The notes under the pieces are model-generated. The model saw only the letters and a list, made by a program, of their open reading frames with translations, was not told the DNA's origin and searched no databases. This document shows, piece after piece, positions 1 through 6,827 of a DNA stretch of 9,768 bases (position 1 is its first letter; every line of letters starts with the position of its first letter). The DNA is from Bacteroidales bacterium. GTDB lineage: Bacteria; Bacteroidota; Bacteroidia; Bacteroidales; Muribaculaceae. A program made the position numbers and the translations under genes. The DNA lies in NCBI GenBank assembly GCA_004553095.1, contig SFMJ01000054.1, positions 1-9,768 of the forward strand. Direction: 5' to 3'.

Positions 1-1
1 C

Positions 2-631
2 TACACACGACAAGAGATATCACGACTTGCAGGCATCACAGATGGAGGAGGCCTTACCAAACTCCTTCGAGCACTTGAAGCGAGTGACTACATCCTCACC
101 TATCAGCCATTTGGCTTAGGGAAGCGCCAAAACCGTTACAAGCTCATAGATCATTTTTCATTGTTTTATCTTCGCTTTGTTAAAGGCACAAGCAGTCTTG
201 ACGAAGGATTATGGTCTGCCGGCCACACATCTCCCAAAGTGACAGCTTGGCGAGGGTTTGCATTTGAAGAGGTATGTCTTTCACATATCGGTCAAATCAA
301 GAAATCATTGGGTATATCGGGAGTATCAACGAAACAATCGGCATGGTCAGTTTCGGGAGATTCAGAAGAAGAAGGGACTCAGATAGACCTATTGATCATA
401 CGCAAGGATAATGTAGTCAACATGTGTGAAATGAAATTCTATAGTGACGAGTTTGTTGTAGACAAGTCATATCACCGAGTTTTAGTTCATCGTCAGAATT
501 TACTATCAGAGCAAATTCCACGAAAGATGATCATTCATCCGACTCTAATATCGACCTATGGCATAAAATACAACGAATACTTCGGAGACTTTGTAAAAGT
601 GCTGACCATAGATAGTCTCTTCGAAAAATAA
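2..631 (+). CDS. AAA-type ATPase, C-terminal part (partial at 5' edge)
   Basis: The reading frame is open from base 2 to the stop at 629-631, so this is the last 209 residues of a gene that begins outside the window; the TTG at 161 is an internal leucine, not a start. The first ~45 residues read as a winged helix (QEISRLAGITDGG, then LTKLLRALEASDYI), followed by YKLIDHFSLFYLRFV. The rest resembles the nuclease-like C-terminal domain of Bacteroidetes 'ATP-binding proteins' (ATPase_2/DUF234 style). It carries a conserved W-R-G-x-x-F-E block (Glu near residue 89) and a PD-(D/E)XK-like motif, QIDLLI plus CEMKF (Asp129, Glu143, Lys145 of the visible part). The P-loop ATPase half would lie to the left and is not seen. 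The biological role of these proteins is poorly defined; some are thought to belong to mobile or defence-related islands. The stretch looks more AT-rich than its neighbours. Family call fairly sure; function unknown. Confidence 0.85.
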   Translation, partial: YTRQEISRLAGITDGGGLTKLLRALEASDYILTYQPFGLGKRQNRYKLIDHFSLFYLRFVKGTSSLDEGLWSAGHTSPKVTAWRGFAFEEVCLSHIGQIKKSLGISGVSTKQSAWSVSGDSEEEGTQIDLLIIRKDNVVNMCEMKFYSDEFVVDKSYHRVLVHRQNLLSEQIPRKMIIHPTLISTYGIKYNEYFGDFVKVLTIDSLFEK

Positions 632-668
632 GAGCGAAAAGGATGTTATTATAATCCGAACGAACATA

Positions 669-697
669 AAAAAAGGAGGCCAAAAGCCTCCTTTTTT
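669..697. terminator. Bidirectional intrinsic terminator between ATPase gene and tkt
   Basis: A 12-bp perfect inverted repeat (669-680 and 686-697) encloses a 5-nt loop. Its GC core is GGAGGC/GCCTCC, flanked by an A-run on the left and a T-run on the right, so RNA from either strand forms a hairpin followed by U residues. It starts 37 nt after the ATPase stop and lies 15 nt beyond the tkt stop, as expected for a shared terminator between convergent genes. Confidence 0.92.
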
Positions 698-712
698 ATG
701 TGGGGATGGGGA

Positions 713-2740
713 TTATTCGGCGGTTAGGAAGTGGTGGATGCGGTCGAGGACAGCGGGGACGTTGTAGCCGAACTTCTCTTCGAGCACCTTGGCTGGCGCA
801 GAGGCTCCGAAGCGGCTTAGGCCCATAACTTCATAACGACCTTTCATCACAGGATAGAGCACTGAAGGAAGACCCGATGTCAAGCCGAAGATCTTCACGC
901 CGTCAGGGATAACGCTATTGCGATATTCCTCGCTCTGCTCCATAAAGAGACCGATAGAGGGTATGGATACCACTTGGGCATGAATACCTTCAGTTTCGAG
1001 AACCTCTGCAGCATGGAGCAAGAGAGCCACATCACTACCATTAGCGACGAGAGTAACGTCAGGGCGATCATCCTGACGCACCACATAAGCACCATACTTG
1101 GCTTTCATAGCCTCTTGGCGGCGGTTCTCGCCCGGGAGATCCTCCAAGTTCTGACGCGAGAAGATCAAGACAGTAGGAGTCTTAACATTCTCCATAGCGA
1201 GCTTATAAGCGGCTATAGTCTCAGCGCTGTCAGCGGGACGCAAGACGAGAATCGAAGGGCGATCGCTGAAATTGCGAACCTGCTCGAGGAGACGCATCTG
1301 AGCCTCCTGCTCGATAGGTTGATGAGTGGGGCCATCCTCTCCTACTCTGAAAGAATCGTGAGAATAGATGAACTTCACGGGGAGCTGCATAAGAGCCGCC
1401 ATACGGATGGCAGGTTTCATATAATCGCTGAAGACGAAGAATGTGCCGCAGGCTGCAAACACTCCGCCATGTAGAGCGATGCCATTGATCAGGCATGCCA
1501 TGGTGAGTTCGGCGACGCCTGCATGGAGGAAACCACCGGTGAAATTATCGCGACGGAGTGCACCCGTTTTTTTCAAGAATCCATCGGTCTTATCGCTATT
1601 GGCGAGGTCGGCAGAAGAGACGATCATATTGGAGACATGCTCAGCGAGGAAAGAGAGACAAGCAGAAGAGGTGGCACGCGAAGGCACATTAGGCTTATAA
1701 GAGACATCGCTCCAATCGAGATTTGGGAGTTTGCCATCGATATAACTCTGCAAGAGATCAGCCTCAGAGGGATTCTCCTCCTGCCAGCGAGCGAAAGCCT
1801 GACGGCGGGTTGCGACAACCTTACGAAGTTCCTCAGCGCGCTGAGCATATAGTTCTTTAACTTCAGGACGAATCTCCCAGGGGTTCTCGGGATCGCCACC
1901 AAGATTGCGAATAGTAGCACAGATATCAGCACCTGCAGCGGAGAGGGGTTGGCCATGGGTAGAGACAGCACCCTCGAGCGAACTGCCATCGGCAGCAACG
2001 ACATGGCGAGCCATGATGGTATGACCGATAATGAGCGACGGGCGGCTACACTCCTTATTGGCAGCTTCGAGAGCCTCAGCGATAGCGACAGGGTCTGAGC
2101 CATCGATCTCGATCACATTCCATCCCCAAGCACGATACTTGGCAGCGACATCCTCAGTGTCTACATCAGAGACCTTGGTAGAGAGTTGGACATCATTCGC
2201 ATCATAGAACATGATAAGATTATGGAGACCGAGGTGTCCGGCGATACGACCGGCACCCTGCGACACTTCCTCCTGAATGCCGCCATCGGAGATAAATGCG
2301 TAAGTCTTATGCGACACGACCTCACCGAAGCGAGCAGCGAGGAATCTCTCAGCGATGGCACAACCGACGGCCATGGCATGACCCTGTCCGAGAGGTCCGG
2401 AAGAGTTTTCAATGCCGCGATTTACATCGAGTTCAGGGTGACCCGGAGTTACACTACCCCACTGGCGGAAACTCTGAAGATCCTCTACAGAGAAATACCC
2501 GGCGAAGGTCAGCACTGCATATAACATCGGCGACATGTGACCGGGATCGAGGAAGAAACGATCGCGGCAGAACCAATTGGCATCATCGGGATCGTAGGTC
2601 AGGAACTGCGAATAGAGCACATTGATAAAATCAGCGGCACCAATAGCACCACCGGGATGGCCGGACTTGGCCTTTTCAACCATTTGGGCGATCAGCACGC
2701 GGAGATTGTCGGCTGCTGAATCCATAATTTTTCTGTCCAT
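713..2740 (-). CDS. tkt: Transketolase
   Basis: Thiamine-diphosphate enzyme of the non-oxidative pentose phosphate pathway, moving two-carbon units between ketose and aldose phosphates in the cytosol. At 675 aa it is full length (E. coli TktA is 663). Aligned by eye with E. coli, the active-site residues are present: His28 (KSGHPGG), His68, His101 (TPGHPE), the Mg/ThDP motif around Asp152 with Glu157 and Asn182, His262, Glu411 (GVAE), and Asp469 and His473 in GEDGPTHQP. Arg355 and Arg529 (SRQNL) fit the phosphate-binding arginines. The usual GDG reads SDGG; I recall the same in Bacteroides homologues. The loop at 239-252 (GHTIMARHVV...) departs from the usual K-T-x-x-G-x-G. The ATG at 2740 lies 22 nt after the transporter stop, and Met6 is an alternative start. 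Probably last gene of the minus-strand operon; no rpiB follows before the terminator. Confidence 0.97.
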   Translation of the reverse strand: MDRKIMDSAADNLRVLIAQMVEKAKSGHPGGAIGAADFINVLYSQFLTYDPDDANWFCRDRFFLDPGHMSPMLYAVLTFAGYFSVEDLQSFRQWGSVTPGHPELDVNRGIENSSGPLGQGHAMAVGCAIAERFLAARFGEVVSHKTYAFISDGGIQEEVSQGAGRIAGHLGLHNLIMFYDANDVQLSTKVSDVDTEDVAAKYRAWGWNVIEIDGSDPVAIAEALEAANKECSRPSLIIGHTIMARHVVAADGSSLEGAVSTHGQPLSAAGADICATIRNLGGDPENPWEIRPEVKELYAQRAEELRKVVATRRQAFARWQEENPSEADLLQSYIDGKLPNLDWSDVSYKPNVPSRATSSACLSFLAEHVSNMIVSSADLANSDKTDGFLKKTGALRRDNFTGGFLHAGVAELTMACLINGIALHGGVFAACGTFFVFSDYMKPAIRMAALMQLPVKFIYSHDSFRVGEDGPTHQPIEQEAQMRLLEQVRNFSDRPSILVLRPADSAETIAAYKLAMENVKTPTVLIFSRQNLEDLPGENRRQEAMKAKYGAYVVRQDDRPDVTLVANGSDVALLLHAAEVLETEGIHAQVVSIPSIGLFMEQSEEYRNSVIPDGVKIFGLTSGLPSVLYPVMKGRYEVMGLSRFGASAPAKVLEEKFGYNVPAVLDRIHHFLTAE

Positions 2741-2762
2741 GGTATAATTTAAAGAATTATAT

Positions 2763-4121
2763 TTAGTCTACATCATCGACCGGGATATCCTTATTGACAT
2801 TCTTACAACCGACGAGGGCGTAGAACAATAGGTAAACCAACATGGCGACCACGAGCCAATAAGATTCAAGATACCCGATAGAATTGGCGATAGCATTTTG
2901 TATAAGAGGCATCACACCGCCGCCGACCACCATCATCATAAACAGACCGGAAGCCTGAGCGGTATACTTGCCGAGTCCCTCAACAGCGAGGTTGAAGATC
3001 ACGCCCCACATCACAGAAGTACATAGGCCGCAGAGCACGAGGAATAGGGCTGAGATGGGGACTTGGTCTAACGAGAAACCGGCTTCAGCGGAATATGCGG
3101 GCATATTTACGCGGATAGATGCGGGCATAACGATGGCGAGGATGACAAAGATGATAGCCAGCGAAGAGACGGCGATAAGCTGCGTGCGGCTGCTCACCGA
3201 GCCTGAAATGGCAGAAGAAGAGAGACGGCCCACGAGCATCAAGAGCCAATAGACGGCAGCCACGGCGCCTGCCACGGCAGTGGCATTTTCGGTGATACCG
3301 GATGCAGCGCTGTCAGAGAGGTAGAAGATCAATACGCCCGGGATGCCGACCTCGATACCGACATAGAAGAAGATACCGATGACACCGAGCAGAGTATGAC
3401 GGAAGCTCCATGCGCTGTGAGTATACTTCTTCTTGGCGCCATCTTTGGAGACAGCCACAGGCTCGGGGATATTGACGAAGAAGATCACGACGAAAGCGAA
3501 AACGAAGACTCCCATAGCGATCCAGAGGAGGGGAGCGACATTAGCCATCGACGTATCGGCAGTGACAGTGCCGACGAGCATACCCACGAAGAGAGGGGTA
3601 AGAGTGCCGGCGAGAGAATTGAACGAACTCCCGAGCTGCACGAGTTGATTGCCCTTATTACCGCCGCCACCGAGGATATTGAGCATCGGGTTGACGACCG
3701 TATTGAGGATGCAGACGCAGAAACCGGAGACGAACGCACCGAGGAGATAGATGATAAAATCGAGTTTTACTGTGCCGCCTGCCACGGAGAACGTGTCGAT
3801 GTCGGCACCTGTGATGCTGGATAGATACTGCAAGAAAACGCCCACGACTCCGATAGCCATGGCGAGTAGAGCCGTTTTCTTATAGCCGATGCGCTGGAGG
3901 AGCATACCGGCGGGGATACCCATGATGAGGTAAGCCAAGAAATTCATAAAATTGCCGACCATACCTGCCCACTCATAGTGGCCTTTCCAGATGGTGCCGA
4001 GGGGTGCGGCGAGGTTAGTGACGAAAGCAATCATGGCGAAGAGGAAAGACATCGCTACGATAGCGATCAGAGCGCCGCTACCGGAAGGCTTTCCCGAGGT
4101 TGTAGAAACTTGTGAACCCAT
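2763..4121 (-). CDS. FucP-like sugar/H+ symporter (MFS, FHS family)
   Basis: Inner-membrane permease of 452 aa, the right size for the fucose-glucose/galactose-H+ symporter (FHS) branch of the major facilitator superfamily. Hydrophobic segments run through the whole chain, with a likely cytoplasmic loop at about 220-240 (PVAVSKDGAKKKYTHS) between two six-helix halves. Family marks are GIPAGMLLQRIGYKKTALL (68-86, the MFS loop 2-3 motif), NTVVNPMLNILGGGGNKGNQ (140-159) followed by FNSLAGTLTPLF, FYVGIEVGIPG (252-262) and GRLSSSAI (298-305). Substrate cannot be read from sequence: relatives carry fucose, glucose/galactose or N-acetylglucosamine. Its position 22 nt before tkt suggests, by inference only, a sugar feeding central carbon metabolism. 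No sugar-specific kinase or isomerase is in the window. The start is the first ATG; a 2 x 16-bp tandem repeat lies just upstream. Confidence 0.9.
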   Translation of the reverse strand: MGSQVSTTSGKPSGSGALIAIVAMSFLFAMIAFVTNLAAPLGTIWKGHYEWAGMVGNFMNFLAYLIMGIPAGMLLQRIGYKKTALLAMAIGVVGVFLQYLSSITGADIDTFSVAGGTVKLDFIIYLLGAFVSGFCVCILNTVVNPMLNILGGGGNKGNQLVQLGSSFNSLAGTLTPLFVGMLVGTVTADTSMANVAPLLWIAMGVFVFAFVVIFFVNIPEPVAVSKDGAKKKYTHSAWSFRHTLLGVIGIFFYVGIEVGIPGVLIFYLSDSAASGITENATAVAGAVAAVYWLLMLVGRLSSSAISGSVSSRTQLIAVSSLAIIFVILAIVMPASIRVNMPAYSAEAGFSLDQVPISALFLVLCGLCTSVMWGVIFNLAVEGLGKYTAQASGLFMMMVVGGGVMPLIQNAIANSIGYLESYWLVVAMLVYLLFYALVGCKNVNKDIPVDDVD

Positions 4122-4132
4122 AAGAATTTATG

Positions 4133-4164
4133 ATTTTAGGTTAAAAAAATTTTAGGTTAAAAAA
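4133..4164. repeat. 2 x 16-bp perfect tandem repeat upstream of the transporter
   Basis: The unit ATTTTAGGTTAAAAAA occurs at 4133-4148 and again immediately at 4149-4164. It lies in the 70-nt gap between yggS and the transporter, ending 12 nt before the transporter start on the minus strand. The whole gap is very AT-rich. It could be a slippage product or affect transporter expression as part of its leader; I see no clear TAnnTTTG promoter element in this gap. Confidence 0.85.
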
Positions 4165-4191
4165 TAAAAAAATAGAAGACACAATAAAGAA

Positions 4192-4857
4192 CTAATATTG
4201 GCGCTCGCCGAATATGCGAGTACCTATACGGATAAGATTAGCCCCCTGCTCGACAGCAATATTCCAATCGCCGCTCATGCCCATAGAGATGGTGTTGAAG
4301 CCACGCAAACCGAGGGTATCATCATCGGCGATATCATGGAATGTACGAGCGATGGCAGCGAAATCCTGACGTACACGCTCGGTGTCATCAGTATTGGAAG
4401 CCATACCCATAACACCGCAGATGTGAGTGGCTTGTAGCGACTCGAACTGCCGGGATCGGAAGAACTCGAGGAGTTCTTCGGGATAGAATCCGAACTTGGT
4501 TTCCTCCCGGGCGACATGGATTTGCATGAGCACGCGAGTGGTGACACCGGCTCTGAGCGACTCGCTATCGATAAGATTCAGAAGTCGGGTGGAATCGACA
4601 CTCTCGATCATGGCAGTATGGCCGATGAGCTGGCGGACCTTATTGGTCTGGAGATGACCGATAAAATGCCACCGGATGTCATCGGGGAGCTGAGGGATCT
4701 TGGCGAGGAGTTCCTGGACACGGCTTTCGCCGAAACAGCGCTGACCGGCATCGTAGGCCTCGCGGATAGCCTCTACGGGGTGGAACTTAGAGACAGCCAC
4801 AAGGCGGACACCCTGCGGAAGCTCATCATATATTTTATGTAACTCTTCAGAAATCAT
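4192..4857 (-). CDS. yggS: YggS/PLPBP family pyridoxal 5'-phosphate homeostasis protein
   Basis: Cytosolic PLP-binding protein of 221 aa, usual size for COG0325. It is a single alanine-racemase-like barrel without known enzymatic activity; homologues buffer free PLP and influence amino-acid and keto-acid pools. The PLP-binding lysine is Lys24 in VAVSKFHP. Other family blocks appear in order: FGESRVQELL (42-51, usually FGENxVQE), WHFIGHLQTNKVR (63-75), the EETKFGF stretch (118-124), GVMGMA (148-153), SMGMSGDWNIAVEQG (191-205) and IRIGTRIFGER (209-219), which supplies phosphate-binding residues. The ATG at 4857 gives the expected short N-terminal helix. It sits 40 nt after the DUF4494 gene and 70 nt before the transporter, so cotranscription with DUF4494 is likely. 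Confidence 0.96.
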   Translation of the reverse strand: MISEELHKIYDELPQGVRLVAVSKFHPVEAIREAYDAGQRCFGESRVQELLAKIPQLPDDIRWHFIGHLQTNKVRQLIGHTAMIESVDSTRLLNLIDSESLRAGVTTRVLMQIHVAREETKFGFYPEELLEFFRSRQFESLQATHICGVMGMASNTDDTERVRQDFAAIARTFHDIADDDTLGLRGFNTISMGMSGDWNIAVEQGANLIRIGTRIFGERQY

Positions 4858-4897
4858 AACACTGAGAGGGGAGAGAGGTCTGAACTAAAGGGACGGG

Positions 4898-5344
4898 TTA
4901 CTCCTGAGAATTGGGGTCAAGATTAACCTTAAAGATATCCATGATGGCAGTTTCGGCGATCGAGACGATGGTGTAATCATCCATCGTGCCCTTCATGCCC
5001 TCATTGAAATTATTGAGAGCCTCCTCAAGGTCGCACGCCTGCACGAGAATCTGAGAGATCGATTTCTTCTCGGTGTCGGTCTTATTATCGTAAGAGATGA
5101 AAGCAGCCTTCACGAGGTAATAACGATCGCCACCCTCATGATAGAAGATTTCCGAGATCTTGGTCTTCTTCTCCGACGAGATGGAATACTCGCCCGAGAT
5201 ATAGGGTTTCATTTCCTCGATGATGCGCGACTCAGCCTCAGTAAAAGTCAGAGCATCAACGAGATAGGGTTCGTTAACCTTCTTAACCATACCATTTTCC
5301 TGCATCTTGTCATAACGCACCTTACATTCAAACCAGATAGCCAT
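4898..5344 (-). CDS. DUF4494 domain-containing protein
   Basis: A 148-aa soluble protein with no signal peptide or membrane segment. It matches the Bacteroidetes-restricted DUF4494 family from memory: N-terminal WFECKVRYDK, then GMVKKVNEPYLVDALTFTEA (18-37), a central region rich in lysine and glutamate, DRYYLVKAAFIS (73-84), and LNNFNEGMKGTMDDY (110-124) near the end. Homologues fill nearly their whole length with this domain, so the gene looks complete. No catalytic motif is evident and the function is unknown; alternating hydrophobic stretches suggest a mixed alpha/beta fold. It is the first gene of the minus-strand unit, read from the divergent intergenic region, with yggS 40 nt downstream. 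The ATG at 5344 gives the usual family N-terminus. Confidence 0.9.
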   Translation of the reverse strand: MAIWFECKVRYDKMQENGMVKKVNEPYLVDALTFTEAESRIIEEMKPYISGEYSISSEKKTKISEIFYHEGGDRYYLVKAAFISYDNKTDTEKKSISQILVQACDLEEALNNFNEGMKGTMDDYTIVSIAETAIMDIFKVNLDPNSQE

Positions 5345-5394
5345 ATACTACTATAACTTATTATAAATCAATTAAGTAAAAAGAATATCGAGGG

Positions 5395-5421
5395 AGCATA
5401 GCGGATGTCTCAAGCATAGCG
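5395..5421. repeat. 9-bp direct repeat, period 18
   Basis: AGCATAGCG occurs at 5395-5403 and 5413-5421, two helical turns or so apart, within the leader or promoter region of the minus-strand operon. It could be a pair of protein-binding half-sites or chance; nothing else supports a function. Confidence 0.4.
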
Positions 5422-5463
5422 ACAAAACTACATCTCTGACAAGACCACTACCCCACTTCATTG

Positions 5464-5471
5464 CAAAATTA
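5464..5471 (-). promoter_or_regulatory. Candidate -7 element for DUF4494-yggS-transporter-tkt operon
   Basis: The minus strand reads TAATTTTG, a match to the Bacteroidetes -7 consensus TAnnTTTG. It would start transcription near 5457 and give a leader of roughly 110 nt before the DUF4494 ATG at 5344. TTTG sequences lie upstream, but none at the preferred spacing, so the -33 element is weak. A second match, TAGTTTTG, lies at 5423-5430 on the same strand and is an equally possible promoter with a shorter leader. Confidence 0.4.
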
Positions 5472-5546
5472 AGAAAATTATATGACAAAAAAGAAAACAA
5501 AGGGAAAAGAATTTCAGAATAGGGGTCAATATAATGGAAAAAGTAG

Positions 5547-5554
5547 TAAATTTG
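5547..5554 (+). promoter_or_regulatory. Candidate -7 element for chromate transporter-folC operon
   Basis: TAAATTTG matches the Bacteroidetes -7 consensus TAnnTTTG exactly. It would start transcription near 5561, giving a leader of about 58 nt to the GTG at 5619. No good TTTG -33 box is seen at the expected distance. The surrounding region is A-rich, as is usual upstream of Bacteroidetes genes. Confidence 0.42.
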
Positions 5555-5618
5555 CAGAAAAAAAGAAGAATCAGCAACTGATAAGAATACTTATCACCAG
5601 CAAAAAATAATAGGAAAA

Positions 5619-6197
5619 GTGAATAGAGACTATTGGCAACTATTTACGAGTTTTTTCAAGATAGGGGCCTTCACCTTCGGGGGAGGCTGGGCTATGATTT
5701 CGGTGATCGAGAAAGAGATTGTGGATCGTCATGGCTGGATAGAGCGGGAAGAATTTCTTGATCTCTTGGCGATAGCCCAATCTATGCCGGGGATCTTGGC
5801 TGTGAACATAGCGACGGCGATCGGAGACAAGATCGGCGGGATGAAGGGAAGCATTGTAGCCTCCTTAGGGACCATCCTCCCCTCCTTTCTGATCATCTTG
5901 GCAATAGCCATCTTCTTGACCCCCGAGACTATCAAGAACAATCGAGTGCTCTCGGCAATCTTTATGGGTATACGTCCGGCAGTTGTGGCACTGATCATTG
6001 CTCCGGTGGTGACATCGGCCAAGGCGGCTCGACTGACCATTAAGACAGTGTGGATACCCTTGGTGGTGGCACTTATGATTTCGCTCAACCTCGGTGTTGT
6101 GTCCAACCCAATCATCTACATCATCTTGGGAGGCATGGGAGGCTATCTCTTCTGGGCTATAGGGAGAAGGAAATTGGATAAAACGGGTAAAGCATAA
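5619..6197 (+). CDS. Chromate transporter (CHR family), N-terminal-type half protein
   Basis: Integral membrane protein of 192 aa, one half of a split (short-chain) CHR transporter; in species with such pairs both halves are generally needed. Family marks are FTFGGGWAMISVIEKEIV (18-35), LLAIAQSMPGILAVNIATAI (49-68), GTILPSFLIILAIAIFL (84-100) and IRPAVVALIIAPV (118-130), followed by two more hydrophobic segments. CHR proteins are named for chromate efflux in resistant bacteria; in anaerobes lacking chromate exposure the natural ion is uncertain, perhaps sulfate or another oxyanion. The start is GTG: no in-frame ATG lies upstream in the intergenic region, and the GTG gives the expected N-terminus (NRDYWQLFTSFFKIGAF) with AGGA just before it. 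It is 18 nt upstream of the second half. Confidence 0.93.
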   Translation: MNRDYWQLFTSFFKIGAFTFGGGWAMISVIEKEIVDRHGWIEREEFLDLLAIAQSMPGILAVNIATAIGDKIGGMKGSIVASLGTILPSFLIILAIAIFLTPETIKNNRVLSAIFMGIRPAVVALIIAPVVTSAKAARLTIKTVWIPLVVALMISLNLGVVSNPIIYIILGGMGGYLFWAIGRRKLDKTGKA

Positions 6198-6215
6198 AGA
6201 CAAAGAGAGGAAACA

Positions 6216-6827
6216 ATGGGAATATACTTAAAACTCATTTGGGCATATCTGAGGATAGGGATCTTCGGATTCGGGGGTGGGTATGCGATGCTCTCCTTAG
6301 TGCAGAAGATCATCGTGACCGACAATGGCTGGCTCACACAGCAGATGTTTACCGACATCGTGGCAATCTCACAGATGACGCCGGGGCCAATCGGCATCAA
6401 CTCCGCCACATATATCGGATATGTAGCACCGATGGCCACGGATCCGAGTCTAAGTTCACCGGTGTGGGGCATCATAGGTTCGGTGATAGCCACCTTGGCA
6501 GTGACAGTGCCCAGTTTCTTCTTGGTGTTATACTGTTCGCACTTCATCAGGCGGCATCAAGAGAGCGGAGTGATTAAGGCGATTTTTGCCGGGCTACGTC
6601 CGGTGGTGGTCGGGCTGATAGCCTCAGCGGCAATCCTGCTGATGAACCGAGAGAACTTCAACCCACACGGAGAGAATCGAGAGCTGATCATCTCGACGCT
6701 GATATGTGTTGTCTCCTTCTGCTTGGTCTACTTTCCGGTGAAAGTGGAGGGGAAGCAATATAAGATGCATCCAATAATGGTAATCATACTTGCCGGGATC
6801 GCCGGCTTAGCAATATATGGACTATAA
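6216..6827 (+). CDS. Chromate transporter (CHR family), C-terminal-type half protein
   Basis: Second half of the split CHR transporter, 203 aa, membrane-embedded. It repeats the pattern of its partner: FGFGGGYAMLSLVQKIIV (17-34), ISQMTPGPIGINSATYIGY (51-69), VTVPSFFLVLY (97-107) and FAGLRPVVVGLIASAAILL (124-142). The GPIGINSAT form of the central motif is the more canonical one; the partner has GILAVNIAT, so the two are diverged paralogues and not a recent duplication. A loop of about 15 residues after the GY (APMATDPSLSSPVWG) is absent from the first half. The ATG at 6216 has GAGAGG five bases upstream, unusually SD-like for this phylum. The end of the gene overlaps the folC start by 11 nt in another frame, which suggests translational coupling. 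Confidence 0.94.
   Translation: MGIYLKLIWAYLRIGIFGFGGGYAMLSLVQKIIVTDNGWLTQQMFTDIVAISQMTPGPIGINSATYIGYVAPMATDPSLSSPVWGIIGSVIATLAVTVPSFFLVLYCSHFIRRHQESGVIKAIFAGLRPVVVGLIASAAILLMNRENFNPHGENRELIISTLICVVSFCLVYFPVKVEGKQYKMHPIMVIILAGIAGLAIYGL

Noticed and set aside
161..163. TTG as start of the first plus-strand gene
   Set aside because: The frame continues open to base 2 and the upstream residues form a recognisable winged helix, so this TTG is internal.
974..1474. 166-codon open frame on the plus strand, opposite transketolase
   Set aside because: It lies wholly antisense to a transketolase with intact active-site motifs; its translation shows no recognisable domain and fits a codon-bias shadow. 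The same applies to the long plus-strand frames at 2186-2524, 3396-3824 and 4516-4842.
1624..2103. 159-codon minus-strand frame overlapping tkt in another frame
   Set aside because: Low-complexity Ser/Leu/Arg-rich translation with no family resemblance, fully contained in tkt.
5345..5463. Possible riboswitch or structured leader before the DUF4494 gene
   Set aside because: I could not find a convincing long stem or a known riboswitch core; only a short direct repeat is visible.
5729..6547. Minus-strand frames opposite the two CHR genes (5729-6115, 5865-6203, 6143-6547)
   Set aside because: They lie within or almost within the plus-strand CHR genes, which carry clear family motifs; no independent support.
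5619..6827. Frameshifted single long-chain ChrA gene
   Set aside because: Each half has its own start, stop and complete CHR motif set, with an 18-nt spacer and an SD-like site; this is the normal split form.
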